Made by a program: the position numbers and the translations under genes
Shown here: positions 27,455-35,985 of the stretch, piece by piece
Position numbering within the stretch: the stretch's first letter is position 1
Layout of the letters: each line of letters begins with the position of its first letter
Assembly (NCBI GenBank): GCA_027459505.1
Contig: DAIDIE010000020.1
Location: 62,001 to 126,000 of the forward strand
Origin: Acidobacteriota bacterium
Lineage (GTDB): Bacteria; Acidobacteriota; Terriglobia; Terriglobales; SCQP01
DNA length: 64,000 bases
Direction: 5' to 3'
Notes under the pieces: model-generated
Told to the model about the DNA's origin: nothing
Databases searched by the model: none
The model's input: only the letters and a program-made list of their open reading frames with translations

Positions 27455-28660
27455 GTGTCGTTTCGCTTTGAACTGCTCTTTCAGGATCCGCAGACAGGCG
27501 CCCGCCGGGGACGCCTGCACACCCCACATGGAGTGATCGAAACGCCAGCCTTTATGCCGGTGGGCACCCAGGCGTCGGTCAAGGCCGTGCCGCAGGAGAT
27601 GCTCGAGGCGCTGGACGCGCAAATCATTCTCGGCAACACCTATCACCTTTACTTGCGGCCCGGCCACGAGCTCATCCGCGAACTGGGCGGTCTGCACCGG
27701 TTCATGGCCTGGCCGAGGCCTATCCTGACCGACAGTGGCGGCTTTCAGGTTTTCAGCCTCAACCAGCTTCGCAAGATGAGCGAGCAGGGGGTGCAGTTCC
27801 GGTCGCATCTGGATGGATCACTGCACGAGTTCACGCCCGAGCTATCGATCGATGTGCAATTGGCGCTGGGCTCCGATATTGTGATGGCTTTTGACGAATG
27901 CACGCCCTATCCGGCCACCCCGCAACAGGCCCGCGCCTCCATGGAGCTCACGTTGCGTTGGGCGGAACGGAGCCGCCGCCGCTGGCTGGAGGCGGACCGG
28001 GGACGGGCGGTGCAGAGAGGGCCCGACCGCCAGGCGGGCAGTGAACAGGCGCTGTTTGGGATTGTGCAGGGAGGCATGTATCCGGAATTGCGGCGGGAAT
28101 GCGCGGCGCGGCTGGTGGACCTCGATCTTCCCGGCTACGCGCTCGGCGGCTTATCGGTGGGCGAGCCCAGGGAAGCCACTCAGGAGACGGTGGCGGCGAG
28201 CCTGCCGCACTTGCCCGTGGAAAAGCCCCGCTACCTCATGGGTGTGGGTACGCCGGAAGAGCTCGTTCTTTATGCCAACCAAGGCATCGACATGATGGAC
28301 TGCGTCATGCCGACCCGAAACGCGCGCAATGGACTGTTGTTTACGTCACAGGGGCGGCTGTCGATCAAGAACGCGGTGCATGCACGCGATCCGCGGCCCA
28401 TCGATGAATCCTGCGGCTGTCCGGTGTGTCAGCGCTACTCGCGGGCCTACCTGCGGCACCTTTTTCAGAGTGGAGAGATGCTGGCGGCAGCCCTCAATAC
28501 GGTGCACAACATCTACCATTATCTTGACACTATGCGGCGAGTCCGTCATGCTATCGAGCTTAGGGAGCTGCAAACCCTTGCAGCATCCGATCCTGCCGGA
28601 AACAGGCGTTCCGCCTGCTCCGCAGCGGACTCCGCGCAGCCGGAAAGCGCAGAACGCTAG
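27455..28660 (+). CDS. tgt: Queuine/preQ1 tRNA-guanine transglycosylase
   Basis: Exchanges guanine-34 for preQ1 in tRNAs with GUN anticodons. 401 residues from GTG. Catalytic Asp in TDSGGFQVFS, nucleophile Asp in the MDCVMPTRNARNG region, and the zinc site CGCPVCQ followed by the downstream His in VHNIYHY. A C-terminal tail of ~25 residues beyond the family end is low complexity. An inserted stretch (RGRAVQRGPDRQAG) in the middle is unusual. Head of the tgt-yajC-secD-secF gene order common in bacteria. Confidence 0.96.
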   Translation: MSFRFELLFQDPQTGARRGRLHTPHGVIETPAFMPVGTQASVKAVPQEMLEALDAQIILGNTYHLYLRPGHELIRELGGLHRFMAWPRPILTDSGGFQVFSLNQLRKMSEQGVQFRSHLDGSLHEFTPELSIDVQLALGSDIVMAFDECTPYPATPQQARASMELTLRWAERSRRRWLEADRGRAVQRGPDRQAGSEQALFGIVQGGMYPELRRECAARLVDLDLPGYALGGLSVGEPREATQETVAASLPHLPVEKPRYLMGVGTPEELVLYANQGIDMMDCVMPTRNARNGLLFTSQGRLSIKNAVHARDPRPIDESCGCPVCQRYSRAYLRHLFQSGEMLAAALNTVHNIYHYLDTMRRVRHAIELRELQTLAASDPAGNRRSACSAADSAQPESAER

Positions 28661-28882
28661 GCCTGGTTCGTCGAGGTGCGGCGGCTGGGGGCAAAAGTGT
28701 GCCGCGTTTCACTAGTGGAAACGCCGTATCTGCTTGCTCCAAGCTTATCCGCAGGCGCGAACGCGGGCTGGCCAGCGCACAACTGCCGGCGGGGTTCCGG
28801 ACCGAGCAGCAGGCCAGCGCCTCCCGTCCAGTGTTTTCGAGGGTGTGCGCCGGGAACGATCATTGCTCAGGAGCTGAACGGG

Positions 28883-29194
28883 TTGCACGTACAAGCGTTA
28901 TCTATCTTTCTGTTGCAGGGTCTCGCCAGCCGGGTTCCCTTATTGATGACCCTGGCGATGTTCGCCATTTTCTATGTGCTGCTGATTTTGCCAACGCAGC
29001 GGCGGCAAAAAAAGCTGCAGCAGATGATCGCCGGCCTGAAGACCGGCGATCATGTGATCACCGCGGGAGGATTGCGCGGCACAATCATTAATCTCAAGGA
29101 CGATAGCGTATACCTGCGCCTGGCTCCGGATCAGATCAAGGTCGAGGTGCTGCGCAGCGCCGTAACGCACCTGGAAAATCCCGAGACGAAATAG
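28883..29194 (+). CDS. yajC: Preprotein translocase subunit YajC
   Basis: 103 residues from a TTG at 28883 with AGGAG nine bases upstream. One membrane segment (LMTLAMFAIFYVLLILP) is followed by the cytoplasmic basic box QRRQKKLQQM and GDHVITAGGLRGTI. YajC is the small partner of SecDF in the Sec holo-translocon. The reading frame is open back to 28676, but the upstream part has no homology. The 222 bases between tgt and this start show no other gene. Confidence 0.93.
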   Translation: MHVQALSIFLLQGLASRVPLLMTLAMFAIFYVLLILPTQRRQKKLQQMIAGLKTGDHVITAGGLRGTIINLKDDSVYLRLAPDQIKVEVLRSAVTHLENPETK

Positions 29195-29215
29195 CCGCCC
29201 AGCGGCCACATTGGC

Positions 29216-30841
29216 ATGAAAAAGAATCTGCTTCCCAAAACCCTCTTCATTATCTCCGTGGTGGTGTTGTGCCTGTTTTCCATCACGGGAGTGCCGCATG
29301 GCTTCGGCTGGAGCGCGATCAAGCAGTCGATGGCCAAGCGCATTCACCTGGGCCTTGACCTGCAAGGGGGAACCCACCTGATTTTGCAGGTGCATGTCAA
29401 CGATGCGGTACGGGCGGAAGTGGATCAGGACATGGGCCACTTGCAGGATGCCCTGGGCAAGGCTGGTATTGGCTTTGCGAGCATAGCGCAGCCCGACAAG
29501 GCGGCCCATCCAGGCATGTTCCAGGTGCATGGGATCGACCCAGCGCGTGCGGGTAACTTCCGTGAGGTGGCGCAGAATACCCTGGGCAACGGGTATCAGG
29601 TCGCCAGCCTCAGCAACGAGCCTAACGGCTATCAGATCAGCTTGACGGCGACTGCCCAGGATTCGATCCGCCAGCGCGCCCTGCAACAGTCGATTGAGAC
29701 GATTGGCAATCGTATCAACCAGCTTGGTGTTACCGAGCCAACGGTGCAGCAGCACGGACTGGGCGCCTACCAGATTCTGGTGCAGCTGCCCGGCGTAAGC
29801 GATCCGGCGCGGGTGAAGGATGTGATCCAGCGCACCGCCATGCTCAGCATCCACCTCGTCAAGGGGGGGCCGTTCTCTGATCAGGCGACGGCGCTGTCGC
29901 AGTACAACGGCGTGCTGCCTCCGGATACCGAGTTGCTGCAGGGCAACGATATGCCGGGAAGCACTGGCGCCAGCAAATGGTATCTGCTGGACATGCGCGC
30001 CATTGTGAACGGCCCCGATCTGCGTCCGGGGGGCACCTCGGCCGGAACCGATCAGTACGGCCAGCCCATGGTGAATTTTACGTTGACGCGCGCCGCCGGC
30101 GATCGCTTCGGAACCTTTACGGGCGCCCACATTGGCCAGCCCATGGCCATAGTGCTGGATAACCGTGTCCAGGAAGTCGCCAACATCAAGAGTGAAATCC
30201 ACGACCAGGGCGAGATCACGGGTCAGTTCACCACTCAACAGGCTCAGGATCTGGCGCTGCTGCTCCGTTCTGGCGCCTTGCCGGCTTCGATCACCTACAG
30301 CGAGGAAGAGGTCGTGGGCCCGTCGCTGGGGCGGGATTCTATCCGCGCCGGTGTGCAGGCCTCCATTGCCGGGTTCCTGGTGGTGGCGATCTTCATGCTC
30401 ATCTACTACAAAGGCGCTGGCATCAATGCGGTGCTGTCGCTGGTGCTGAACCTGATCATCCTGATGGCGTTTATGGCGCTGGTCTCGGCGACACTCACGT
30501 TGCCGGGTATTGCCGGCATCATTTTGACCATTGGTATGGCGGTGGACAGCAACGTACTGATTTTCGAACGCATTCGTGAGGAGCTGCGCCACGGACGCAG
30601 CACCGGCGAAGCGGTGCAGATCGGTTTTGATCGCGCCTTCCACACCATCCTGGATACCCACGTAACCACCGTCGTCTCAGCAATCATTTTGTTCCTGTTC
30701 GGCACCGGGCCGATCAAAGGCTTTGCGGTGACCCTGACGGTTGGTTTGGTGGCAAACCTGTTCACGGCGGTGTTTGTATCGCGCGTCATTTTCGACTACC
30801 TGCTGTCGAAGGCGCCGCGGGGTGCGCAGCTCAGCATCTAA
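29216..30841 (+). CDS. secD: Protein translocase subunit SecD
   Basis: 541 residues. Inner-membrane protein that uses proton motive force to pull exported proteins into the periplasm with SecF. First membrane segment (TLFIISVVVLCLFSITGV), conserved HLGLDLQGGTHL, periplasmic P1 domain (about 50-330), then the transmembrane cluster with GMAVDSNVLIFERIREEL. Begins 21 bases after yajC. Confidence 0.96.
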   Translation: MKKNLLPKTLFIISVVVLCLFSITGVPHGFGWSAIKQSMAKRIHLGLDLQGGTHLILQVHVNDAVRAEVDQDMGHLQDALGKAGIGFASIAQPDKAAHPGMFQVHGIDPARAGNFREVAQNTLGNGYQVASLSNEPNGYQISLTATAQDSIRQRALQQSIETIGNRINQLGVTEPTVQQHGLGAYQILVQLPGVSDPARVKDVIQRTAMLSIHLVKGGPFSDQATALSQYNGVLPPDTELLQGNDMPGSTGASKWYLLDMRAIVNGPDLRPGGTSAGTDQYGQPMVNFTLTRAAGDRFGTFTGAHIGQPMAIVLDNRVQEVANIKSEIHDQGEITGQFTTQQAQDLALLLRSGALPASITYSEEEVVGPSLGRDSIRAGVQASIAGFLVVAIFMLIYYKGAGINAVLSLVLNLIILMAFMALVSATLTLPGIAGIILTIGMAVDSNVLIFERIREELRHGRSTGEAVQIGFDRAFHTILDTHVTTVVSAIILFLFGTGPIKGFAVTLTVGLVANLFTAVFVSRVIFDYLLSKAPRGAQLSI

Positions 30842-31008
30842 TCTGGGCCGCGCCCAGGCGTCTGGAACTGAGGCGGGCCGGAGGCCAGCAATGCTGGGCA
30901 GGGCCGGCCGGGAACATTTTGGAAGTTGCCGGAGTCTAAGCAATGTTGGGCACCAGATCGCGCCCACGGCTCCGGCCCGGGGAAGGCCCCGGGAGGACCA
31001 ATAGCGGA

Positions 31009-31953
31009 ATGGAATTTTTCAGGGATACCAATATCGATTTCCTGGGCAAGAAGTGGTACTTCTTGACCCTTACCATGGTGCTTTTTGTGGTTGGCATGAT
31101 TTCTCTGGCTATCCACCATGGGCCCGACCTGGGAATCGATTTCACCGGTGGCACGCAAGTGAACGTGAAATTCAACCAGCGCGTGCCGACCGACGAAATT
31201 CGCAGTGCGCTCAACCATGGCGAGCTGAAGGAGTGCACCATTCAGCCGGTGGGCGGCGCCAACAGCAACCAGGTGTTGATCTCCCTGGCGCTGGCACAGT
31301 TGAACGAGCAGCAACTGGAGCGCGGGCGCGACCGCATTGTGGCCGCGCTCAATAGCCGCTTCGGGGCGGGCAGCTTTACGGTGCTGCATGCCAACATCAT
31401 CGGAGCCGAGGTGGGGCGCCAACTGCGTGGTCAGGCACTGCGGGCGACCTTGTACGCCTTGGCGGGCATGCTGATTTACGTTGGCATCCGCTTCGAGTTC
31501 ATCTACGGTGTCGCGGCGGTGGTGGCGGTGTTCCATGATGTGCTGATTACACTCGGAATGTTCTCGGTGGCGCGTCTGCCGATCACGCTGACGGTGATTG
31601 CGGCATTTTTGACCCTGGTGGGATATTCGATGAACGACACCATCGTGGTGTTTGACCGCGTGAAGGAGAATCTGAAGTCTTCGCGCCGGGAAGAGCTTTC
31701 GGTGGTGGTCAACCGCAGTATCAACCAGACGCTGAGCCGGACAATTTTGACTTCGGGATTAACGTTCTTGTCGGTGTTGTGTTTGCTGGTCTTTGGCGGC
31801 GACGTGTTGCGGGGCTTTTCCTTCGCAATGACGTTCGGGATTCTGGTGGGAACCTACTCCTCGGTGGCGGTTGCCGCGCCGATGATGGTGGCCTATATTG
31901 ACTGGCGCAAGCGGCGGCCGCAGGCGGCCCGCGCGGCGCGTGGCCGCGCCTGA
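31009..31953 (+). CDS. secF: Protein translocase subunit SecF
   Basis: 314 residues. N-terminal MEFFRDTNIDFLGKKW, GIDFTGGTQV and the transmembrane motif YSMNDTIVVFDRVKENL identify SecF. The start at 31009 is where homology begins, with GGAGG twelve bases upstream. An upstream ATG at 30943 has GGAG at better spacing and would add 22 Arg/Gly/Pro-rich residues. The family start argues for 31009. Works with SecD. Confidence 0.95.
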   Translation: MEFFRDTNIDFLGKKWYFLTLTMVLFVVGMISLAIHHGPDLGIDFTGGTQVNVKFNQRVPTDEIRSALNHGELKECTIQPVGGANSNQVLISLALAQLNEQQLERGRDRIVAALNSRFGAGSFTVLHANIIGAEVGRQLRGQALRATLYALAGMLIYVGIRFEFIYGVAAVVAVFHDVLITLGMFSVARLPITLTVIAAFLTLVGYSMNDTIVVFDRVKENLKSSRREELSVVVNRSINQTLSRTILTSGLTFLSVLCLLVFGGDVLRGFSFAMTFGILVGTYSSVAVAAPMMVAYIDWRKRRPQAARAARGRA

Positions 31954-32045
31954 GGCGGCTGGTTGGCGGACAAGGATTGCCGGAAACGGTGGCCCCTGGC
32001 CACGGGCCCGGCGAGCGTGCGGTAAACGATTACGCGTGGCACGAA

Positions 32046-32057
32046 CTCAATATTGAG
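32046..32057. promoter_or_regulatory. 12-bp palindrome upstream of tonB
   Basis: CTCAATATTGAG is a perfect AT-rich palindrome 18 bases before the TonB start, in an otherwise GC-rich gap. The position would suit a repressor operator or a translation-blocking site. A palindrome of this length is expected by chance several times per window, so confidence is low. Confidence 0.25.
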
Positions 32058-32074
32058 GCTGGCGGGAGAACGCT

Positions 32075-32800
32075 ATGTTTGAGCAGAGTTTGGTGGAGTC
32101 CGGTAACCGGGCACGCACCAAAAAGCCGATGACCATCTTTCTCTCCTTCGCCATTCAGGCGGTGGTGCTGTTTGTGCTGGTTATCATTCCCTTGATCTAC
32201 TACGAGGTGCTGCCGGCGACGGCCATGTCGGCGTTTCTGACCGCGCCGCCCCCTCCTCCACCGCCCCCTCCGCCACCCCAAGTGGTGAAGGTAGTGAAGC
32301 AGATTCCGAGCCAGATGCAGAACAACCAGCTGATGGCGCCGAAGGTGATCCCCAAAAAGGTGGTCATGATCAAAGAGAGCGCGCCGCCGCCCCCGCCCGT
32401 AGCCGGCGTGGTGGGAAGCGTGGATACCGGATCGAGCGGCCCTGGACTCCCAGGGGGAGTCATTGGGGGGGTAGGCATGGCTCCTCCGCCACCGCCGCCG
32501 GCGGCTCCTCAGAAGATTGTAGTGGGAGGTGACGTGCAGTCGGGTAAATGCCTGTATTGTCCGCAGCCGCAATATCCTGCCATCGCCCTGGCGGCCCACG
32601 TTACCGGTTCGGTCATTTTGCAGGCCACCATTTCAAAAGATGGCAGAGTGGCACAACTCCAGTTGCTGAGTGGTAATCCTATGCTTGCCGGGCCGACCAT
32701 GCAGACAGTGCGGGAATGGCGTTATCGCCCCACCCTGCTGAATGGGGTGCCGGTTGAGGTGGCAACGGAAATTACAGTGAACTTCGTGCCCTCCGAGTAG
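32075..32800 (+). CDS. TonB family energy transducer with CxxC motif
   Basis: 241 residues. A membrane anchor (FAIQAVVLFVLVIIPLIYYEVL) is followed by a long Pro-rich periplasmic linker and a C-terminal TonB domain (about 160-241: YPAIALAAHVTGSVILQA, VREWRYRPTLLNGVPVEV). TonB carries proton-motive energy from ExbBD to outer-membrane receptors. At the start of the C-terminal domain the usual sequence is replaced by KCLYCPQPQYP, a CxxC pair that could form a disulfide or bind metal. Head of the tonB-exbB-exbD-exbD group. Confidence 0.92.
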   Translation: MFEQSLVESGNRARTKKPMTIFLSFAIQAVVLFVLVIIPLIYYEVLPATAMSAFLTAPPPPPPPPPPPQVVKVVKQIPSQMQNNQLMAPKVIPKKVVMIKESAPPPPPVAGVVGSVDTGSSGPGLPGGVIGGVGMAPPPPPPAAPQKIVVGGDVQSGKCLYCPQPQYPAIALAAHVTGSVILQATISKDGRVAQLQLLSGNPMLAGPTMQTVREWRYRPTLLNGVPVEVATEITVNFVPSE

Positions 32801-32939
32801 CGGCTGGTATTGAGTCCAGCGGTTCGGCGAACGCATCGAAAGAGAAGTCAGCTCACAAGCTTGTAAACAACCGGCGCGCAGGGATGTACGCCGGGGATGG
32901 ATCAAACTCCAAAAGGGTAAACGGAAAGGGAGCAGCGCA

Positions 32940-33662
32940 ATGCTTTACGCCTTCGTTTTGTTGCTACAGGATCAGACGACCGACTTCAACCTCCTCTCGC
33001 TCTGGCACAACATGGGTCTTTTGGCCAAGTGCGTGGTGGGAGTTCTCTTCTTCATGTCAGTGATCTCCATCGGAGTGATGGTAGATCGTTGGCTGATGTT
33101 TAACGCCGCGCGCAACCAGTCGCGCAAGTTCGCCCCCGCGGTGGCTGGCGCGCTGCGCAATGGCCGCCTGGACGAGGCCATCAAGATCGCCGAAGCCAAC
33201 AAGAAGAGCCATTTGGCGAAGGTGGTTACGGCGGGACTGCAGGAGTTCCAGGCCCATGAGGGGATTAGCGATGTGCCTGGCGATCAGATCGAGGCTTCGC
33301 GCCGCGCGCTGGATCGTGCCGAGGCTATTGCCCATGCCGAATTGAAGCGCGGACTGGGTTCGCTGGCCACCATCGGCGCCACCGGACCGTTCGTGGGTCT
33401 GTTCGGAACCGTCGTCGGCATTATTCACGCCTTCCAGCAGATCGGTATTCAGAAGAGCTCCGGCATCGGCGCGGTGGCGGGCGGCATTTCCGAAGCGCTG
33501 GTAACGACCGCGTTCGGTCTGTTCGTCGCCATTCCGGCGGTGTGGGCGTACAACTACTTCACCAGCCGCATCGAGGCGTTTGACATTGAAATGAACAACT
33601 CCTCCAGCGAGCTGATCGATTACTTCCTCAAGCGCAGCGGGCGCAGCACGGTTAGCAAGTAA
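32940..33662 (+). CDS. exbB: ExbB/TolQ/MotA proton channel family protein
   Basis: 240 residues with three membrane segments (about 25-50, 150-175, 190-215). The family core [22 protein letters not shown] is present together with the later [21 protein letters not shown]. ExbB forms the pentameric proton channel around ExbD and drives TonB. Its start has a GGGAGCAGCGCA leader. A hairpin separates it from the first exbD. Confidence 0.94.
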   Translation: MLYAFVLLLQDQTTDFNLLSLWHNMGLLAKCVVGVLFFMSVISIGVMVDRWLMFNAARNQSRKFAPAVAGALRNGRLDEAIKIAEANKKSHLAKVVTAGLQEFQAHEGISDVPGDQIEASRRALDRAEAIAHAELKRGLGSLATIGATGPFVGLFGTVVGIIHAFQQIGIQKSSGIGAVAGGISEALVTTAFGLFVAIPAVWAYNYFTSRIEAFDIEMNNSSSELIDYFLKRSGRSTVSK

Positions 33663-33732
33663 GAGTGTCCGCGGACGGGAATTGCGTGCTTGACCGCGTA
33701 CCGTCGGCGTGACGGTGCGCCCGTTACCCTGG

Positions 33733-33759
33733 CCGGCGGCGCCATTCAAGCGCCGCCGG
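33733..33759 (+). terminator. Intercistronic hairpin between exbB and exbD
   Basis: CCGGCGGCGC (33733-33742) and GCGCCGCCGG (33750-33759) form a perfect 10-bp GC-only stem with a 7-base loop. No T-run follows. It may slow or partly stop transcription, or protect the exbB 3' end, so that more ExbB than ExbD is made. Confidence 0.45.
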
Positions 33760-33784
33760 TAGAAAACGAGGGAGATCCCAATCT

Positions 33785-34243
33785 ATGCCGCTCAAACGAA
33801 ATCAAATCGATGTCACCTCTGACATTAACGTCACCCCACTAGTGGATGTGATGTTGGTGTTGCTGATCATCTTCATGGTGATCACGCCAATGTTGCAGCA
33901 CGGCGTAGAGGTGAATTTATCGAAGACCCACAATCCGGTTCCCATGCAGGACGCCGACAAGGAAGATGCGGTGCTGGTGGCGGTCACGCCCGACGGACGC
34001 ATCTTTATGGGTAACGACCTGGTCTCCGGCGACCAGCTCACCGATCAGGTGCAAAAAGCGATCAGCAAAAAGCTAAACAAAACCGTCTACATCAAGGCTG
34101 ACGCACGTGCCCAGTTCAGGGATGTTGCCGACGTTGTGGACGACATTCGCGCCGCCGGCGTGGATCAGGTGGCGATGCTGACTCAAAAGGTCGACGCGCA
34201 GGGCCGTCCGGTGAACTCCACCGCCGCGGGTCCGGCACAGTAA
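33785..34243 (+). CDS. exbD: ExbD/TolR family biopolymer transport protein (first copy)
   Basis: 152 residues. One membrane segment with the proton-carrying Asp in TPLVDVMLVLLIIFMV, preceded by SDINV, then a periplasmic domain (VAVTPDGRIFMGNDLV; DVADVVDDIRAAGVDQVAM). It is a dimeric plug inside the ExbB channel. A second, diverged copy follows 53 bases on. Confidence 0.94.
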   Translation: MPLKRNQIDVTSDINVTPLVDVMLVLLIIFMVITPMLQHGVEVNLSKTHNPVPMQDADKEDAVLVAVTPDGRIFMGNDLVSGDQLTDQVQKAISKKLNKTVYIKADARAQFRDVADVVDDIRAAGVDQVAMLTQKVDAQGRPVNSTAAGPAQ

Positions 34244-34296
34244 AACGATTAGCGATCCGCCAGATCCTGGCGACCCCAGCAGGGGAGGACTTTTTT

Positions 34297-34722
34297 ATGG
34301 CAATGGCCGTAGGGGGCAAGCATGGCGGCCCCAGTTCCGATATCAACGTAACGCCACTCATCGACGTTTTGCTGGTGCTGATCATCATCTTCATGGTGAT
34401 CACGCCGATTACTCCGCAGGGCCTCAGCGCCCTGGTGCCGCAACCGCCGAAGAAGAAGGTCAACACCCCGAACCCGCGTACGGTGGTGGTGCAGGTGCTG
34501 GACGGCAACCAGTTGAAGATCAACCAGGAGCCGGTCACCTGGGACCAGCTTGGCAACCGGCTGGTGGACATCTTCAAAACACGCGCCGAAAAGATCATGT
34601 TCGTGAAAGCGGATAACGACATCCCCTTCCAGGACGTGGCGCAGGTGTTCGACATTGCCCGCGGCGCCGATCCGGCGATTCAAGTGGGCATTCTCACACC
34701 CAAAATTCAGGCCGGGCAGTAA
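34297..34722 (+). CDS. exbD: ExbD/TolR family biopolymer transport protein (second copy)
   Basis: 141 residues. Same plan as the first copy: SDINVTPLIDVLLVLIIIFMV with the channel Asp, then a periplasmic domain (VLDGNQLKINQEPV; VFDIARGADPAIQVGIL). It differs in most periplasmic positions, so the two may form heterodimers or serve different receptors. Paired exbD genes after exbB are common in this phylum. GGAGG lies upstream of the ATG. Confidence 0.93.
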   Translation: MAMAVGGKHGGPSSDINVTPLIDVLLVLIIIFMVITPITPQGLSALVPQPPKKKVNTPNPRTVVVQVLDGNQLKINQEPVTWDQLGNRLVDIFKTRAEKIMFVKADNDIPFQDVAQVFDIARGADPAIQVGILTPKIQAGQ

Positions 34723-34729
34723 GATTGCG

Positions 34730-34751
34730 GGGCTGGAGCCGTCTCCAGCCC
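34730..34751 (+). terminator. Hairpin terminator candidate after second exbD
   Basis: GGGCTGGAG (34730-34738) and CTCCAGCCC (34743-34751) make a perfect 9-bp stem with a 4-base loop; TGAGTCGTTTT follows. It starts 8 bases after the exbD stop, so it probably ends or attenuates the tonB-exb transcript. Confidence 0.5.
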
Positions 34752-34885
34752 TGAGTCGTTTTGCGCGCGATTTTAGGCGCGAGTTTGCAGCCGCTCTGGC
34801 ACTTTCCCCCCGGCAGGCCAAACTTGCCGGGCCAGTGTGGTATCAGCGGTAGTGATGGTGGGGACCCGAGGAGCCTTCTACGTCC

Positions 34886-35719
34886 ATGACCACTTTTCAG
34901 AAATATTTTGGGCTAGGTGCCTTAGCGGCTGGATTGCTGTGCGCCACCGGCTGTAACAAGCTGCAGGCCCGCGATCAACTGAATAAAGGCGTGCAGGCTT
35001 ATAAGTCGGCACAGTTCAACGCCGCGATCGAGCACTTCAAGCGTGCTATTCAGCTCGATCCATCGTTGTTGAACGCGAAGCTTTATCTGGCGACTGCCTA
35101 CCAAAGCCAGTACGTTCCCGATAATCCTTCCCAGGACAACCAAAAGCTGGGTGACCAGGCGGCCACGGCGTACAAGGAAATCCTGCGGCAGCAACCCAAC
35201 AATCCCAACGCTTTGCAGGGCCTCGCGCGGCTTTACCTTGACATGGATCAGCTCGACCAGTCACGAGACTATTACGTGCGGCTGAAGTCCGCCGAGCCCT
35301 CCAATCCGATCGCCTATTATTCCATCGGCGTCATTGACTGGACTCAGGCCCGTAAAGCCGATCTGAAAACCCGCACTACGCTGCTGATCGCATCGGAAAG
35401 TGAACCGATTGTTCCGGCCAAGAAACCTTCCAAGAAGGCGATTGAGGCCTGTCATCAGTTGGCGCAGCAGAATGGGCCGATCATTCAGGAAGGGATGGAC
35501 GCGCTGGACCAGGCGATGAAGCTGCGCAGCAACTACGCCGACGCCATGGTTTACCAGAACCTGCTGTACCGGCAAAAGGCGGATATCGAATGCGAAAATC
35601 AGGATGCGCGCACCGCCGACCTTAATGCGGCTGATAAGCTGGCATCTCAGGCTCTCAGCGCCCGCAAGGCGGCTGCCGCAGCGGCGGCGAAAAACCCCAA
35701 ACAGGCGCAGAACGAATAG
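34886..35719 (+). CDS. TPR-repeat lipoprotein
   Basis: 277 residues. The signal sequence ends in LLCATGC, a usable lipobox with Cys at about residue 23, so the protein is probably lipid-anchored. TPR units follow (GVQAYKSAQFNAAIEHFKRAIQLDP, LYLATAYQSQY, LQGLARLYLDMDQLDQSRDYYVRL, SNPIAYYSIGVID). The C-terminus is Ala/Lys rich. It follows the TonB-ExbBD genes and ends at a very strong terminator. A role in envelope assembly or TonB-dependent uptake is inferred from position only. Confidence 0.85.
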   Translation: MTTFQKYFGLGALAAGLLCATGCNKLQARDQLNKGVQAYKSAQFNAAIEHFKRAIQLDPSLLNAKLYLATAYQSQYVPDNPSQDNQKLGDQAATAYKEILRQQPNNPNALQGLARLYLDMDQLDQSRDYYVRLKSAEPSNPIAYYSIGVIDWTQARKADLKTRTTLLIASESEPIVPAKKPSKKAIEACHQLAQQNGPIIQEGMDALDQAMKLRSNYADAMVYQNLLYRQKADIECENQDARTADLNAADKLASQALSARKAAAAAAAKNPKQAQNE

Positions 35720-35736
35720 CTTTTCGCCCAGCGTTT

Positions 35737-35780
35737 ACAAACAAAAGCGGCAGCCCTAAACGGCTGCCGCTTTTGTTTGT
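35737..35780 (+). terminator. Strong intrinsic terminator
   Basis: Perfect 19-bp stem (35737-35755 with 35762-35780), 6-base loop. The 5' arm begins ACAAACAAAAGCGG and the 3' arm ends with CTTTTGTTTGT, giving a U-rich tail on either strand. It starts 18 bases after the TPR lipoprotein stop. The rest of the gap to 35985 shows no gene. Confidence 0.9.
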
Positions 35781-35985
35781 GCGGCTTGCAGTGGAGTTCG
35801 AGACACTGCTACATTGCAACTGCGGCTTTGCTCATCACGAGCTGGGGCCGAGTCGAACGATGGGCGTGTGGCCGGACTGCGACGCGCGTTGAATAAGAGC
35901 GGCACTGCTCGCCTCGGCGATCCGCAGGCCCGCTCCGCACGATTTGCCGCAAGCCGCGGCCGGCTGGCCGACCAGAATCATCCGG

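Noticed and set aside
28940-30661. 573-codon minus-strand open frame across yajC-secD
   Set aside because: Shadow of secD; no motif and composition typical of reverse-complemented coding DNA.
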